Origin: Prochilodus magdalenae
Lineage: Eukaryota > Chordata > Actinopteri > Characiformes > Prochilodontidae
DNA: 64,000 nt
Reading direction: 5' to 3'
Assembly (NCBI GenBank): GCA_024036415.1
Contig: JAMWET010000641.1
Coordinates: forward strand, 1 to 64,000
Positions 34,866 through 46,505 of the stretch are shown here, piece by piece. Position 1 is the stretch's first letter; each line of letters starts with the position of its first letter. The notes beneath the pieces were generated by a model. It did not search any database, had not been told where the DNA came from, and worked only from the letters and a program-made list of their open reading frames with translations. Made by a program: the position numbers and the translations under genes.

Positions 34866-35444
34866 TACGGTGGCCGAGAAAGCCCAATGCACTGCAAGTT
34901 AAAAACGCGCTGCAGTCTCAAAACACAAGCATCAAAATGACACAACATCACAGCAACATCCCTGAAAACGGCTGCAAGATCTGAAAACACACAGCATCAA
35001 CTGGGTTTGCACTGACCTTTTTTATCCGAACACAAAGTCTCAAAACGCGCAGCAAAGCTGACTGAGTAATGTCTATGCAAAACACACCTCAAAACACAAC
35101 AGAAGTGCAGCAAAAGTTCTAAAAGCTGTTTATTAATGAATACTCAGTCGGGTTATTGGCCAGTTTCTCGTGTTTATATTTCGTTCCACCTTAAACAATG
35201 CACACCGAGTGGCTGAAATTAAGGTTTTACTGTTTATTAATAGATCCCCCTTTGGTTTTAGTTTTCATCAGTTTTTGGCAGCCCGCTCTCGAACTGACTC
35301 TGTCTTCATTCCACTTTTTTGCTTTGGAGACTTTAAATTAAATCTTTAAGAATACAATGGTACTAAAGCAGAGGGTCACCTCGGTCTCATTTTGATGCTT
35401 GTGTTTGAGACATCGCAGCGTGTTGGGCTTTCTCGGCCACCGTA
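34866..35444. mobile_element. 579-bp TIR element with captured host sequence
   Basis: Ends are inverted repeats beginning TACGGTGGCCGAGAAAGCCC; similarity continues imperfectly for about 60 bp (ACACAAGCATCAAAATGA on both sides). Both flanks carry CCCTTA (34860-34865 and 35445-35450). Block 3 has the empty site GCCCTTAATTTTC at about 19726. A part of the interior (about 35275-35390) repeats the adjacent host stretch at 34695-34808 (GTACTAAAGCAGAGGGTCAC in both). The 6-bp duplication fits few superfamilies; Dada-like is conceivable but unproven. No ORF of note. Confidence 0.65.
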
Positions 35445-35720
35445 CCCTTAAGTTTCATGTTAGCTAATCATTTAAAACCCTACACCTTAAACTAATGCTA
35501 AGCTAACGACAGAACAATTAACCCACAAAGTTAAGATCAACAAACCCGTTGGACATTATCTTACCTCGGTCTTTGAACATGTGATCTAATTTACATAGTC
35601 TGTTGTGTAGTACATAATCAATCACACACGGTGCCCTCTTTCTAATACATGGCTCTAAAGGTGTCTAGCTCCACTACCTCGATACTGCTGCTGTTACATC
35701 ATCCACCAAAACTTTACAAA

Positions 35721-35811
35721 ATGGCTGTACTCCACAAAGACGGAGCTGTAGTCCACAAAGATAGGCTCCATCTTTGTGGACTACAGCTTCGTCTTTGTGG
35801 AGTACAGCCAT
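35721..35811. repeat. Near-perfect hairpin, 42-bp arms and 7-bp loop
   Basis: Arm 35721-35762 (ATGGCTGTACTCCACAAAGA...) and arm 35770-35811 are reverse complements at 41 of 42 positions, separated by AGGCTCC. Block 3 has only ATGGCTGTAGTCTACAAAGA and then a direct continuation at about 20002-20035. So the palindrome arose after duplication, probably by template switching. Confidence 0.9.
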
Positions 35812-37881
35812 TACTATTCCTATAGTTAAGGTGGACGGCTAGTTATCACATATGAAGTTAACTGTTTAGAGTAGCACCCTAAAAGAGTTGTCAAAGAATT
35901 GAACAAATTCAGAATTTTTTTTTTTTACTTGCTGGAAATTCCAGCTGGGACTCAGCGGTGAGCAGTGGGAGGGAGAGGAATGTGAGTAGCTGGCATATCC
36001 ATACTGATAACTCAGAGAGGCAGAGCTGGCATCACCTGCACCAAATTTAGTCATATCAGCTCAAATGAAACTGCTGAAAACACCAGAACATGTATAGAGT
36101 TAATAGAGAAGAAGTTTTAATCTTTAAAAGAGAGGAGAACATCAAGCTTCACTCTTACTCCAGGTCTAAATACATCCAAAGGTGTTTCTGTCCAGCCTTC
36201 CACTGTGAGAAGATGCCTGAACACTGTGGGTCTGAAAGGATGTGTAGCTGTTCAGGAAGCTCCACACTGAGAAAAGGAGACAGACTGAACTTTGGAGTTT
36301 ACTAAAACATGGAACGGGGAAGTATCCCTGCAGATTTCTCTGGAAAACTGAAAGCTAGTAAAGGATAAAACTAAATCTATAATAAAGGTAAAGAGACACA
36401 TACTGAATACAGCTACATGTGGTTGATGGAGATTTCTGTGTAACAGTCTGCTCTATAACGTGTTTTCTGATTTTGTCTTTTGCTATAAATGAATAATTTG
36501 TACTTAATGGCTGGAAATAAATAAATGTTGGGTAGTCTGTGACTAGTCTATCCATCTCTATATACATACATACATAAACATATACAAATAAAGTCTTATA
36601 ATGTGTGTTTAAACAACATGTGCATCATTATTTTATTTTTTGGATAAAATAATTATTTTAGATGTTAAAATATAATGTTAATGCTAGTACTGTATTATGA
36701 TTGATCAATACTATATCTTGGTCCACTGAATTATACCTGATAAATCTGTGACCTAGTTAGTTGACCATGCGGCTGCATCTTCACTGATTAATTACTTCAC
36801 TCAGGCAGCAAAACATTAACACTCACCCTGGTAGATTGTACACAGACGTACAAAGCAGATAGTATGTTCCTTTAACTGCTTATAAACTTCAGATGTCAGC
36901 ATGTACTGTAGACCTGCCATAAGTGGTTTTAAACCCAGTGTGGTGAAACCGTGTTTGGTAACATTAGGTGGTAACATGATACAGCCATACACTAAACAAA
37001 GCCTACTTACAGAGTCACATTCCTGTTTTAAATTCAGTTTAAATTCAATTCTCAAACAGTAGTCCACTTTTCTATTTTAACACCACCAGGCTCAACAGTG
37101 TGAGCCAGAAATCTGACAAGTTTGACTTAAAGAACATGTTACTTTTCCTCTTTCTGTCCATCTGTATTTACCCTCTGTCTGAAATGCTCTGTTAGAGCTC
37201 TTGTGTCTTTAAGCCCCGCCTCCTGATGAGCCCTGTGTGCTCTTATTGGCAGTTCTGATTTAGTTCTGATACCAGGCACCTGAAACAGTTCACTGAGTAC
37301 TTGAGTACCTGTGCACTTCTCTAGAGGAAACAGAGGAGCAGGATCTTATAGTGAAGCATCAGGAAACACTAGGGAGTCTGTTCTGCCTCTCAGTTTGAGG
37401 CTTCATGTTGTGCTGAGGTCTTGTGGTGGTGCACTCACCTGACTCATTACTCTTCGCTCACAGTCATCTAGTTCAAATATCAAACCTGTTTTCTATTAAA
37501 CAGATGTAGTTCAGAAAGCAAACCAAGGTCTAACAGTTCACTTTGCTCTTTAATTACTATTTCAGTCTCTTTCCAAAAGCCCCTAGAGACAGAATCTTAA
37601 GAAATCCACTAAAGTGACATTTTCCCTGCGTAACCAAACTGTGCTAGAACTGGTCTGTTAACTGTTTTAGTGATGGTTTGTTAAACCACCAGTCTGGAAT
37701 TCACATCCAGTCAGAATCTATTTTTAGAGCTGTCAATTTGAATATGCTGATGTCTTTTTCCACCTCTCTCTATATGTTATGATTCTTAAACTGAAACCCA
37801 GTTTCTTTAATCAAAATTATTATTAACATTTTTATGCCTTTTCCTTTTTATAAATAATTTAGAATCTCACATGTGTAATTG
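35812..37881. other. Duplicated intronic DNA, block 4
   Basis: Paralogous to about 20035-22956 of block 3, less the 845-bp segment. No exon or regulatory element is supported by conservation of a reading frame between the copies. Confidence 0.6.
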
Positions 37882-37883
37882 TA

Positions 37884-39450
37884 CAAACCGGTTTCCAAAA
37901 AAGTAGGGACACTAAACAAATTGTGAATAAAAACTGAATGCAATGATGTGGAGGTGCTAACATCTAATATTTTATTCAGAATAGAACACAAATCACAGAT
38001 CAAAAGTTTAAACTGAAAGAATGTATCATTTTAAGGGGAAAATATGTTGTTTCAAAATTTCATGGCATCAACAAATCCCAAAAAAGTTGGGACAAGGCCA
38101 TTTTTACCACTGTGTGGCATCCCCCCTTCTTCTTACAGACGTCTGGGGACAGAGGAGACCAGTTTCTCAAGTTTAGAAATAGGAATGCTCTCCCGTTCAT
38201 GTCTAATACAGGCCTCTAACTGTTCAATCGTCTTGGGCCTTCTTTGTTGCACCTTCCTCTTTATGATGCGCCAAATGTTCTCTATAGGTGAAAGATCTGG
38301 ACTGCAGGCTGGCCATTTCAGTACCCGGATCCTTCTCCTATGTAGCCATGATGTTGTGATTGCTGCAGAATGTGGTCTGGCATTATCTTGTTGAAAAATG
38401 CAGGGTCTTCCCTGAAAGAGATGACGTCTAGATGGGAGCATATGTTGTTCTAGAACTTGAACATAGTTCTCTGCATTAATGGTGCCTTTCCAGACATGCA
38501 AGCTGCCCATGCCACAAGCACTCATGCAACCCCATACCATCAGTGATGCAAGCTTCTGAACGGAGCGTTGATAACAACGTGGGTTATCCTTGTCCTCTCC
38601 GGTCCAGATGACACGGAGTCCCAGTGTTCCATAAAGAACTTCAAATCGTTACTCATCTGAGACAGAACAGTCTTAATTTTGCCACACTCCATTTTAAATT
38701 TTCCCCCTGGCCCAGTGCAAACGTCTGAGCTTGTGGAGCTTGCTCTAGAAATGGCTTCCTTTTTGCACTGTAGAGTTTCAGCTGGCAACGACGGATGGCA
38801 CGTCTGGAGTTCACTGACAATGCTTTCTGGAAGTATTCCTGAGAATTCTGTTATTTCCTTGAGAGTGTGCATTCCTGTTTGAGGTGCAGTGACGTTTAAA
38901 GGCCCGGAGATCACGAGCCTCCAGTAGAGTTTCTTCCACCTTGACCGTTACGAACAGCGATTGTTCCAGATTCTCTGAATCTTTTGATGATTTTATGCAC
39001 GGTTGATGATTAATAACTTAAAAGTCTTTGCTATTTTAGGCTGGGTTTTTCTGGTATTGCTGCACTATCTTTCTGCACAACAATGGTGGAATTGTGATCC
39101 TATTACCAACTGTGGCTTGACTGACACTCTGAGAAGCTCTTTTTATACCCAATCATGTTGTCAATTGACCTAATCAGTGTTAATTGGTCTTCCAGCTGTT
39201 TGTTATATGCTCAATTTCATTTTTCCATGCACAGCTACTTGTCCCAACTTTTCTGGGATTTGTTGACGCCATGAAATTTTGAAACAACATATTTTTCCCT
39301 TAAAATGATACATTCTCTCAGTTTAAACTTTTGATCTGTGATTTGTGTTCTACTCTGAATAAAATATTAGATGTTGGCACCTCCACATCATTGCATTCAG
39401 TTTTTATTCACAATTTGTTTAGTGTCCCAACTTTTTTGGAATCTGGTTTG
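37884..39450 (-). mobile_element. Tc1-like transposon, inactivated, TA target
   Basis: Inverted repeats of about 210 bp: the left end reads CAAACCGGTTTCCAAAAAAG and the right end, reversed, CAAACCAGATTCCAAAAAAG. The element is flanked by TA (37882-37883 and 39451-39452). Block 3 has the uninterrupted site TAATTGTAGTTATTAGAACT at 22951, giving a clean empty allele. The TA duplication and DDE-type transposase remnant place it in Tc1/mariner. Confidence 0.85.
38133..39000 (-). pseudogene. Tc1-like transposase pseudogene
   Basis: The C-terminal 135 codons (38133-38540) are open and contain MVWGCMSACGMG, FQQDNARPHSA (second catalytic Asp) and WPACSPDLSPIENIW (third catalytic acid, Glu). The preceding part, read on the minus strand at about 38540-39000, contains the rest of the DDE domain only with frame changes and stops. 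The 124-codon frame at 38540-38914 is mostly a shifted reading of it. The protein would cut and join DNA at TA sites. It is dead here because the first catalytic region and N-terminal HTH are not in frame with the rest. Confidence 0.75.
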
Positions 39451-40202
39451 TAGTTATTGGAACTGTGTTGACTGAATCATGATTTAAAACCATGCTATTC
39501 TTCATTCCCATGTAATCTCTTGGCAGTAGGATTGTTAAAGGTTAAGTGGTTGAAACCCTAATACAAAGTGGGTATACTAATTAACCTCAGGATATATAGA
39601 ATATATGGTATCTTAGATAATTTCTCTCATTTTGTTAACCATATTTACCTACATCCTACACCTGAAATGCTTGTAGTAGTTACTGATGATAATGATGCTT
39701 TAAAATTCTCGCTCGATGTTTTATATGTAACACACTTTTGTTGGAAGAATGACCTCAAAGTTCGCTGCTGAGTGTGAGCTGAGCTGAGCTGACGAGAAAA
39801 TGACAGCTGACCCAAGCAGATGACCAGAGGGCCCGTGCTGGAGATGGGTCCCCCTAGAAGCAGAGTTCCTTAGAAAGAGCCCTTGAAAGAAAGCCAAGAT
39901 GTAGCCAGGGGTTCAGTCCACCTGACTGCATTCCACTGAACAAAGCATCAAGAGCTGGGGACCAACGTGACCAGCTGTGAGTGCCAGAAAAACATCTAGG
40001 TTTTTTCAAATTCTATTAATTATTATGAATTTTACATTTATATTTGATTGTAATCCCATTAGATTATCCCATTTTTGAGAGATGTACTGAGTCTTGATAA
40101 ATAAACCTGTCAAACTCTGATGCATGAACTTCACATGGGCAACTTTGATGATCACAGTGCTCCACTCAAATCAACTTAACTTACATAAACACCAGAACTC
40201 TG

Positions 40203-41962
40203 ATACTGATACGGCCCCGGTGTGTTACTGTAATGTAGGGGTTAAACCAGCGACCCCCGTCTCTACTGATACGGCCCCGGTGTGTTACTGTAATGTAGGG
40301 GTTAAACCAGCGACCCCCGTCTCTACTGATACGGCCCCGGTGTGTTACTGTAATGTAGGGGTTAAACCAGCGACCCCCGTCTCTACTGATACGGCCCCGG
40401 TGTGTTACTGTAATGTAGGGGTTAAACCAGCGACCCCCGTCTCTACTGATACGGCCCCGGTGTGTTACTGTAATGTAGGGGTTAAACCAGCGACCCCCGT
40501 CTCTACTGATACGGCCCCGGTGTGTTACTGTAATGTAGGGGTTAAACCAGCGACCCCCGTCTCTACTGATACGGCCCCGGTGTGTTACTGTAATGTAGGG
40601 GTTAAACCAGCGACCCCCGTCTCTACTGATACGGCCCCGGTGTGTTACTGTAATGTAGGGGTTAAACCAGCGACCCCCGTCTCTACTGATACGGCCCCGG
40701 TGTGTTACTGTAATGTAGGGGTTAAACCAGCGACCCCCGTCTCTACTGATACGGCCCCCGGTGTGTTACTGTAATGTAGGGGTTAAACCAGCGACCCCCG
40801 TCTCTACTGATACGGCCCCGGTGTGTTACTGTAATGTAGGGGTTAAACCAGCGACCCCCGTCTCTACTGATACGGCCCCGGTGTGTTACTGTAATGTAGG
40901 GTTAAACCAGCGACCCCCGTCTCTACTGATACGGCCCCGGTGTGTTACTGTAATGTAGGGGTTAAACCAGCGACCCCCGTCTCTACTGATACGGCCCCGG
41001 TGTGTTACTGTAATGTAGGGGTTAAACCAGCGACCCCCGTCTCTACTGATACGGCCCCCGGTGTGTTACTGTAATGTAGGGGTTAAACCAGCGACCCCCG
41101 TCTTACTGAACCCCCGCGACTGTAATGTAGGCCTTATATTACTGTGTACTGTACTGTAACTTAAACCAGCGAGCCCCGTCTCTACTGATACGGCCCCGGT
41201 GTGTTACTGTAATGTAGGGGTTAAACCAGCGACCCCCGTCTCTACTGATACGGCCCCCCGGTGTGTTACTGTAATGTAGGGGTTAAACCAGCGACCCCCG
41301 TCTCTACTGATACGGCCCCGGTGTGTTACTGTAATGTAGGGGTTAAACCAGCGACCCCCGTCTCTACTGATACGGCCCCGGTGTGTTACTGTAATGTAGG
41401 GTTTAAACCAGCGACCCCCGTCTCTACTGATACGGCCCCGGTGTGTTACTGTAATGTAGGGGTTAAACCAGCGACCCCCCGTCTCTACTGATACGGCCCC
41501 GGTGTGTTACTGTAATGTAGGGTTAAACCAGCGACCCCCGTCTCTACTGATACGGCCCCGGTGTGTTACTGTAATGTAGGGGTTAAACCAGCGACCCCCG
41601 TCTCTACTGATACGGCCCCGGTGTGTTACTGTAATGTAGGGTTAAACCAGCGACCCCCGTCTCTACTGATACGGCCCCGGTGTGTTACTGTAATGTAGGG
41701 GTTAAACCAGCGACCCCCGTCTCTACTGATACGGCCCCGGTGTGTTACTGTAATGTAGGGTTTAAACCAGCGACCCCCGTCTCTACTGATACGGCCCCGG
41801 TGTGTTACTGCACTGTAGGGGTTAAACCAGCGACCCCCGTCTCTACTGATACAGCCCCGGTGTGTTACTGTAATGTAGGGGTTAAACCAGCGACCCCCGT
41901 CTCTACTGATACGGCCCGGTGTGTTACTGTAATGTAGGGGTTAAACCAGCGAGCCCCCGTCT
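40203..41962. repeat. 60-bp minisatellite, about 29 units
   Basis: The unit contains CTACTGATACGGCCCCGGTG, TGTTACTGTAATGTAGGGGT and TAAACCAGCGACCCCCGTCT. The first nine units are identical base for base. Later units differ by 1-bp changes in C or G runs, and one disrupted stretch sits at about 41101-41165. Since 60 is a multiple of 3, frames stay open (for example 40124-40774), but nothing suggests translation. It lies in the NLR intron just downstream of the broken LRR exons in the direction of transcription. Confidence 0.97.
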
Positions 41963-42175
41963 CTAGATTTCTGTCCAATGTAGGGGTTATCTCTACAGCG
42001 AAGTGTATATTACTTGTACGGCTACTTGTGTAAGGGATTTTTTGTGTACCTTTTGAACTTCAGAAGTCACCAACACTAATTGATATGTCCCACTATTACT
42101 ACAGTGTGTGTGTATTAACCTCGCATTGTGTGTGGACATCTGTGTGTTCTTAGTGATAATTAATCAGTAACTCAC

Positions 42176-42290
42176 TTTAGTTTCTTCAGTTTACAGTCTG
42201 GATCCTCCAGTGAAACTGTAGACCTTCATTTGTGAATCTCTTTAATTTTTTCCAGTCTAGATCCAGCTCGGTGTGAGTAGTCGGATATCC
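42176..42290 (-). pseudogene. Broken LRR exon fragment
   Basis: The donor side is preserved: CTTTAGTTTCTTCAGTTTAC preceded by CTCAC matches the ends of the intact LRR exons. After about 35 bp similarity breaks, and a further scrap near 42258-42276 (CTAGATCCAGCTC, GGTGTGAG) matches the middle of the exon. It is not usable as an exon. Confidence 0.6.
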
Positions 42291-42378
42291 TGCAAACAGA
42301 GTTTTAAAGTTTACCAACACAGATTCTTGTTTATGTACTGTATGTGTATTTTTAAAGCACACTTAATGTCGTCTCAAC

Positions 42379-42551
42379 TGTAGTTTCTCCAGTTATAGTG
42401 TGGATCCTTTGTAGATCAGAGAGCAGCTTCACTCCTGACTCTCCTGGTTTATTGTAGTTCAGATTCAGCTCTCTCAGGTGTGAAGGGTTTTGGTTCAGAG
42501 CTAGCTGAGCACCACAGCCTCTTTTCTGTAATACACAGAACAGCCTCTGGA
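42379..42551 (-). pseudogene. Frameshifted LRR exon
   Basis: Clearly homologous to the 174-bp LRR exons: the minus strand reads NPSHLREL, LNLNYNKPGESG and VKLLSDL. It has a 1-bp gain near the start and a small deletion after LSDL, so the C-terminal part is out of frame. The donor is altered (GTTGAG in place of GTGAGT) and the acceptor is weak. The intact NYxxPGESG loop resembles the 46506 exon rather than the block 1-4 exons. Confidence 0.8.
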
Positions 42552-42599
42552 CTTTAAAAACTACCAAAAACTATAAAAAAAATTTTAGGGAAATGTCAA

Positions 42600-43634
42600 T
42601 GTACAACGTGCATGTGTTGCATCAGTATCGCAGCGTTAACAGAGAATGCTAAAGTGTCGTACACATATACATTTTCCTACTGAAAACTGTAACAGTGAAG
42701 GCCCCGTACTGTCGCACAGTTAAATGTAAAATCCACTCTTGATTTTAATGAATTGGTCAAGTGCATAAATGATGTGATCTAATACAGCAGTTCATACAAG
42801 CTGCAAGGAAGTTTTCTTTTCTGCTCCGACATTGTTATACACACTGCTGAAGATGAAGCACTAGGTAAGCTTTTTTTATTTTTTTATTTATTTTAAGTTC
42901 AACTTAATATACCTGATAAGTCCTAACTAGTCTTCAGACTCACAGTGGGGATAACCAATCAGAAAAGACGTTTTCATGTCTAATGGAAAATGCTGACATT
43001 GGTTCTGCTACATTTATTCTAAAATGTAATGAAAGCGGATCACATCAGTTTACCAGGTCATATGGAACCTGTGTTTATATACTGATTCCTCACTAGAAAC
43101 AAGGCGTGGCATACGAACAAGCCAGTAGACCCGAATGACCGTACGCTTCCATACACTTTCAGCTATTTACTCTGTTGTATTTGTCGACACTGTCTTTCAC
43201 TCAAACGCAAGTAAATAAAAGAGACCAACAGTGGAAGTAGGGTCGTTCAGCTCTTTTACTTTTTACTGCTGTAATCTCAGTGTGTGTTTGTTGGGGGTGG
43301 GGGCACTTGTTTCAGAATAAGAGTCTGAATATACAAGAACATAACACACAACACTCCTCCCTGCTAAGACACAATGTACAGCATGTTTATGCAACATGTC
43401 TTTCCTGCTTCTTTCTCTTTTTGTCTTTCTCTGAGAAATAATAATATATCCTAATAACATTAACGTTATACATTTGCACACAACCCACTCTCTTTCTCTC
43501 TTTTATTTTTCATGCCTTCATGTCAAAGTGTCTTTTGCCCAGAAGTAGGCAGATCTGGACTAGCAGGAGGCATTGGAACATCTTAGATGATTCTTCACTG
43601 ATGGGTGTCTGTGACCTCCTCAGGGTCACGCCTT
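42600..43634. other. Unassigned intronic stretch
   Basis: AT-rich with a poly-T run near 42870-42890. No exon, termini or tandem repeat identified. Confidence 0.4.
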
Positions 43635-44110
43635 AGTGTCACATACTAGCATCATCCAGACTCCCTGGACTCCATTTCCCAGAACCCCCTCCAGTCGCAT
43701 GCCTCTGCCACATGCTCTCCCTCCTCCAATCACAGATTATTTCTGAGAAGCTCCTCACCCAGAGATCTAATTGCTCTCACCTGATCCCCGTTTCTCCTGC
43801 TTGTACATATAACCCGTCAGTTTGTAACTTTCCTTAGCATTGTTTATTCATTTGTGTATGTTCTGTATTATCTGTGGGTTGTTTTTTTTTTTTTTTTTTT
43901 ACTTTTTTGTGTTTTTTGGTTTACTCTTTGCCTCAGCCCTTTTGGATTTGTTAGCTTGCTCTTTCTGCCTTTTGCTCATCTTTGTTCTTTTCTCTCACTT
44001 TGTCCATGTATCTGTGTACTTGCCTTCTGGTTTAGACCTGGCCTGTTTTTGTGACTGTGACTCCGGACTGCTCTGGTGTTATTAAAGCCTTTTTCTTTCA
44101 ATATCTGCAA
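43635..44110 (+). repeat. Dispersed repeat family D, copy 3 (uninterrupted)
   Basis: From TGGACTCCATTTCCCAGAAC through a poly-T run (43879-43900) to GGTGTTATTAAAGCC. It provides the uninterrupted reference for the copy split by the Harbinger-like element. The Phe/Leu-rich frames here come from T-richness. Confidence 0.5.
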
Positions 44111-46500
44111 GCATGTGGTTAGTCACCTCCGCCTTACACTCAGCTCATCCACTGTGGACCGGTGCATGATGGAATCATGTGATATTGCTTAAATTCACTC
44201 TGGGAAATGGCAGACCGATGCATGATGATTACTTCAGGGGTGAGCCATATTGGTGGTTGTTGGTGTACCTTCACTTGGCAGATGTCCAGATACCCAGTTC
44301 GATGTCATGATCGCTATGGTAGTGTTGGTTCACAGCATTTACCTTTGTATTCTTTGTGCTATTTTGTCTGGTTCTAGCTTTGTCTCTGTCTTTAAACCTG
44401 CACTCAGCTGCTGTGTGGGAACCTCTACCACCACAATAACACAGTTCACTCGGCCCGACTGCACTTTAGAGTACGATCTGTATACGCTTACTTTTGCTCC
44501 TGACTGTAGCTGTGTGGTATCTCTAGCAGTGGGTTCCATTGAAACAGCGATTTTGATTTGACCTCGTCCTCAGTTAAGAGCCTTTTCTAGATGCTTGCAT
44601 TCAAAAGTCCACACACTAATTGATCTCTCTTTACGTCGCTCGGTTCATCACTGGATTCACAATGTTCTTACAGTTTCTGTAGCTCAGCCATGTGTGCTTG
44701 ATGTGTATTTTACCCCTCACATATTAGCATTTTACTCTTATATGAGCAGTAACAGGCCAGTAGGGTTAGATTCTTTCTTTAGAGGGCCCCATATGGTTGA
44801 GGTGTGTTGATGGACAGGTTGACCTCTAGACTTGTCAGAAAACATATTAACATATGGAAACGATCAGAGAGATGGAGAAGGTAAAGAATGAAGACATTGA
44901 GTGATACTCTGTTTTGCTTAGGTGTGTCATTTTTCAAATGATCTCACTGATAATGTATTCCAGCTGAGGGCACCTAAGGACGGTATAAGAGGACCCTCTT
45001 TAGAGAGGTCCGGGAGAGAGTCAGGGACGTTCGAATTGGCAGAAGGCTCTCTCCGGCACGGCCAAGTTGGGGTACCCGATAACCAACTTGTAAATAAATT
45101 CTTTACAATTAACTTGGCGTGTCTGTGGTTCTGTTCTTCCATCAACCGGCCGCACAGCTCTGGTAAACGACATGCTGAAAATGACCTCATTTTGAATATG
45201 TTTATGGAATCTGAAACGTTCTGAGATAGGTGAGGGCTGTGGGCACAAATGGTTCTGTGCTGTCTCTACTATGTCTCTTAAGCTGAGCTCTGCCAGTTTC
45301 GGCGCCACAGGTTTTCACCAAGCTGTATCCTTTACTTCCCAGTGCATGTATCAGCATTACACTCTTATGTCTGGCTATATTATACTGTTTAATACTTTAA
45401 ATGTACATCATCCAATTTTCTTTTGATCTATCAACACCATTGAGTTTTGTGATTAAATTTTTATGTGGTTGTGTAAGGAACTAAAAACCCCAGAGTTCTA
45501 AGGGGCAATCAGTGCCAACCAGGTTCACCTGGTGACACCAGCATTTAAGGCTGTAACCAGTAACACTGCTTTGTCACACCTTTTGAATCATGTTGACTGG
45601 TAAGGTAGTGTGTGAGTATCTCCAGAAAAGGAAAAAAGTGGAGAAAGCGCAAGAGAAAAAAGGAAGGGCTAAAAGGTAATCTCTACAAATAAAAAAAGAG
45701 CCAAAGGCAAATAAGGAGCACATATTAGTGGCTCCTTATTCTCCTTTTCAAACTTTTTTGTTTTAGCTCTTTTGTTGGGCTTTAACCTTTGAGTCATGCC
45801 CTGTTAGCATCTCCATTGTTTGGAATTTCGCCTGTTCAATGGGGGTGTACTTCAAACTGCCACCAGTGATCCCTTTCTCAGTTTTGTTTCATACTCATTC
45901 CCACAGGTTTTCCTCTCTGCACTTGGGTCCGCTCCCTGATCATCCCGTGAACGGTTGTTGTCGTGACTATTTACATTGCTCCACATAGCAATGCTAAGCT
46001 AGTGCTAAATACACCCGCTAACCCTTTTAGCAAGCAACAGTCTTGCCATCCAGAAGCTGCACTCATCCTTCTGATTACATCAATCAAACAGATCTCAGAA
46101 CAGTGATCACAGAGTTCCATCAGCATCAGAAAAAACATGCTGGATCACATCTACACAAACATCAAAGAGGCTTACATCATTGCACCACCCCTTTTCCTCC
46201 GTCTGGTAAGAGTGACCACATGAATCCATGAACAACTACCACCCCATCTTTCATGTTTTATTCAATCCCAAATACTGTCTCTGCAGCAATAGTGTCTTTT
46301 ATCTAACCATGTTAAGAATGTGATTACACCGCAATAAAAAAAATCTGCCACCTGTGCTCATCTCATCATACATGTACAGTGGTATGCACAAATGTTTCTA
46401 ATTAAATTAAACTAACAAACAAATTAATTATCTAACTTTATGTACTCTAGTATGGGTCTTAATGTGGAAAAGGTAAGTGTAAAAAATAGCAAGTCAATAA
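44111..46500. other. Intronic stretch with a possible solo LTR
   Basis: At about 44935-45190 the sequence has a GC-rich segment, GTAAATAAATTCTTTACAAT and AACTTGGCGTGTCTGTGGTT. This layout is reminiscent of the R-U5 part of class I retroviral LTRs (polyadenylation signal and downstream T/G-rich stretch), but I could not define both ends. At 46379, CAGTGGTATGCACAAATGTT resembles one end of a Tc1-like element. No coding exon is supported. Confidence 0.25.
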
Positions 46501-46505
46501 CTCAC

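Larger units (their letters stand above)
32090..39985. repeat. Segmental duplication block, copy 4
   Basis: Begins with the segment shared with 8370-8527, continues with the stretch shared with 12412-12800 and carries LRR exon 33788-33961. From about 34690 onward it parallels block 3. It ends in the GACCCAAGCAGATGACCA region (about 39805), which matches 23470. Later insertions inside it are the TIR element at 34866 and the Tc1-like element at 37884. Confidence 0.85.

Noticed and set aside
40124..40774. 216-codon ORF with a 20-residue repeat
   Set aside because: It is the 60-bp minisatellite read in frame; 60 is divisible by 3, so openness is automatic. Later units shift frame.
40203..41962. 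CRISPR-like array
   Set aside because: Units are contiguous 60-bp repeats with no unique spacers, and the context is eukaryotic.
43840..44561. Hydrophobic ORFs resembling membrane proteins
   Set aside because: They arise from T-rich repeat family D and differ between its copies.
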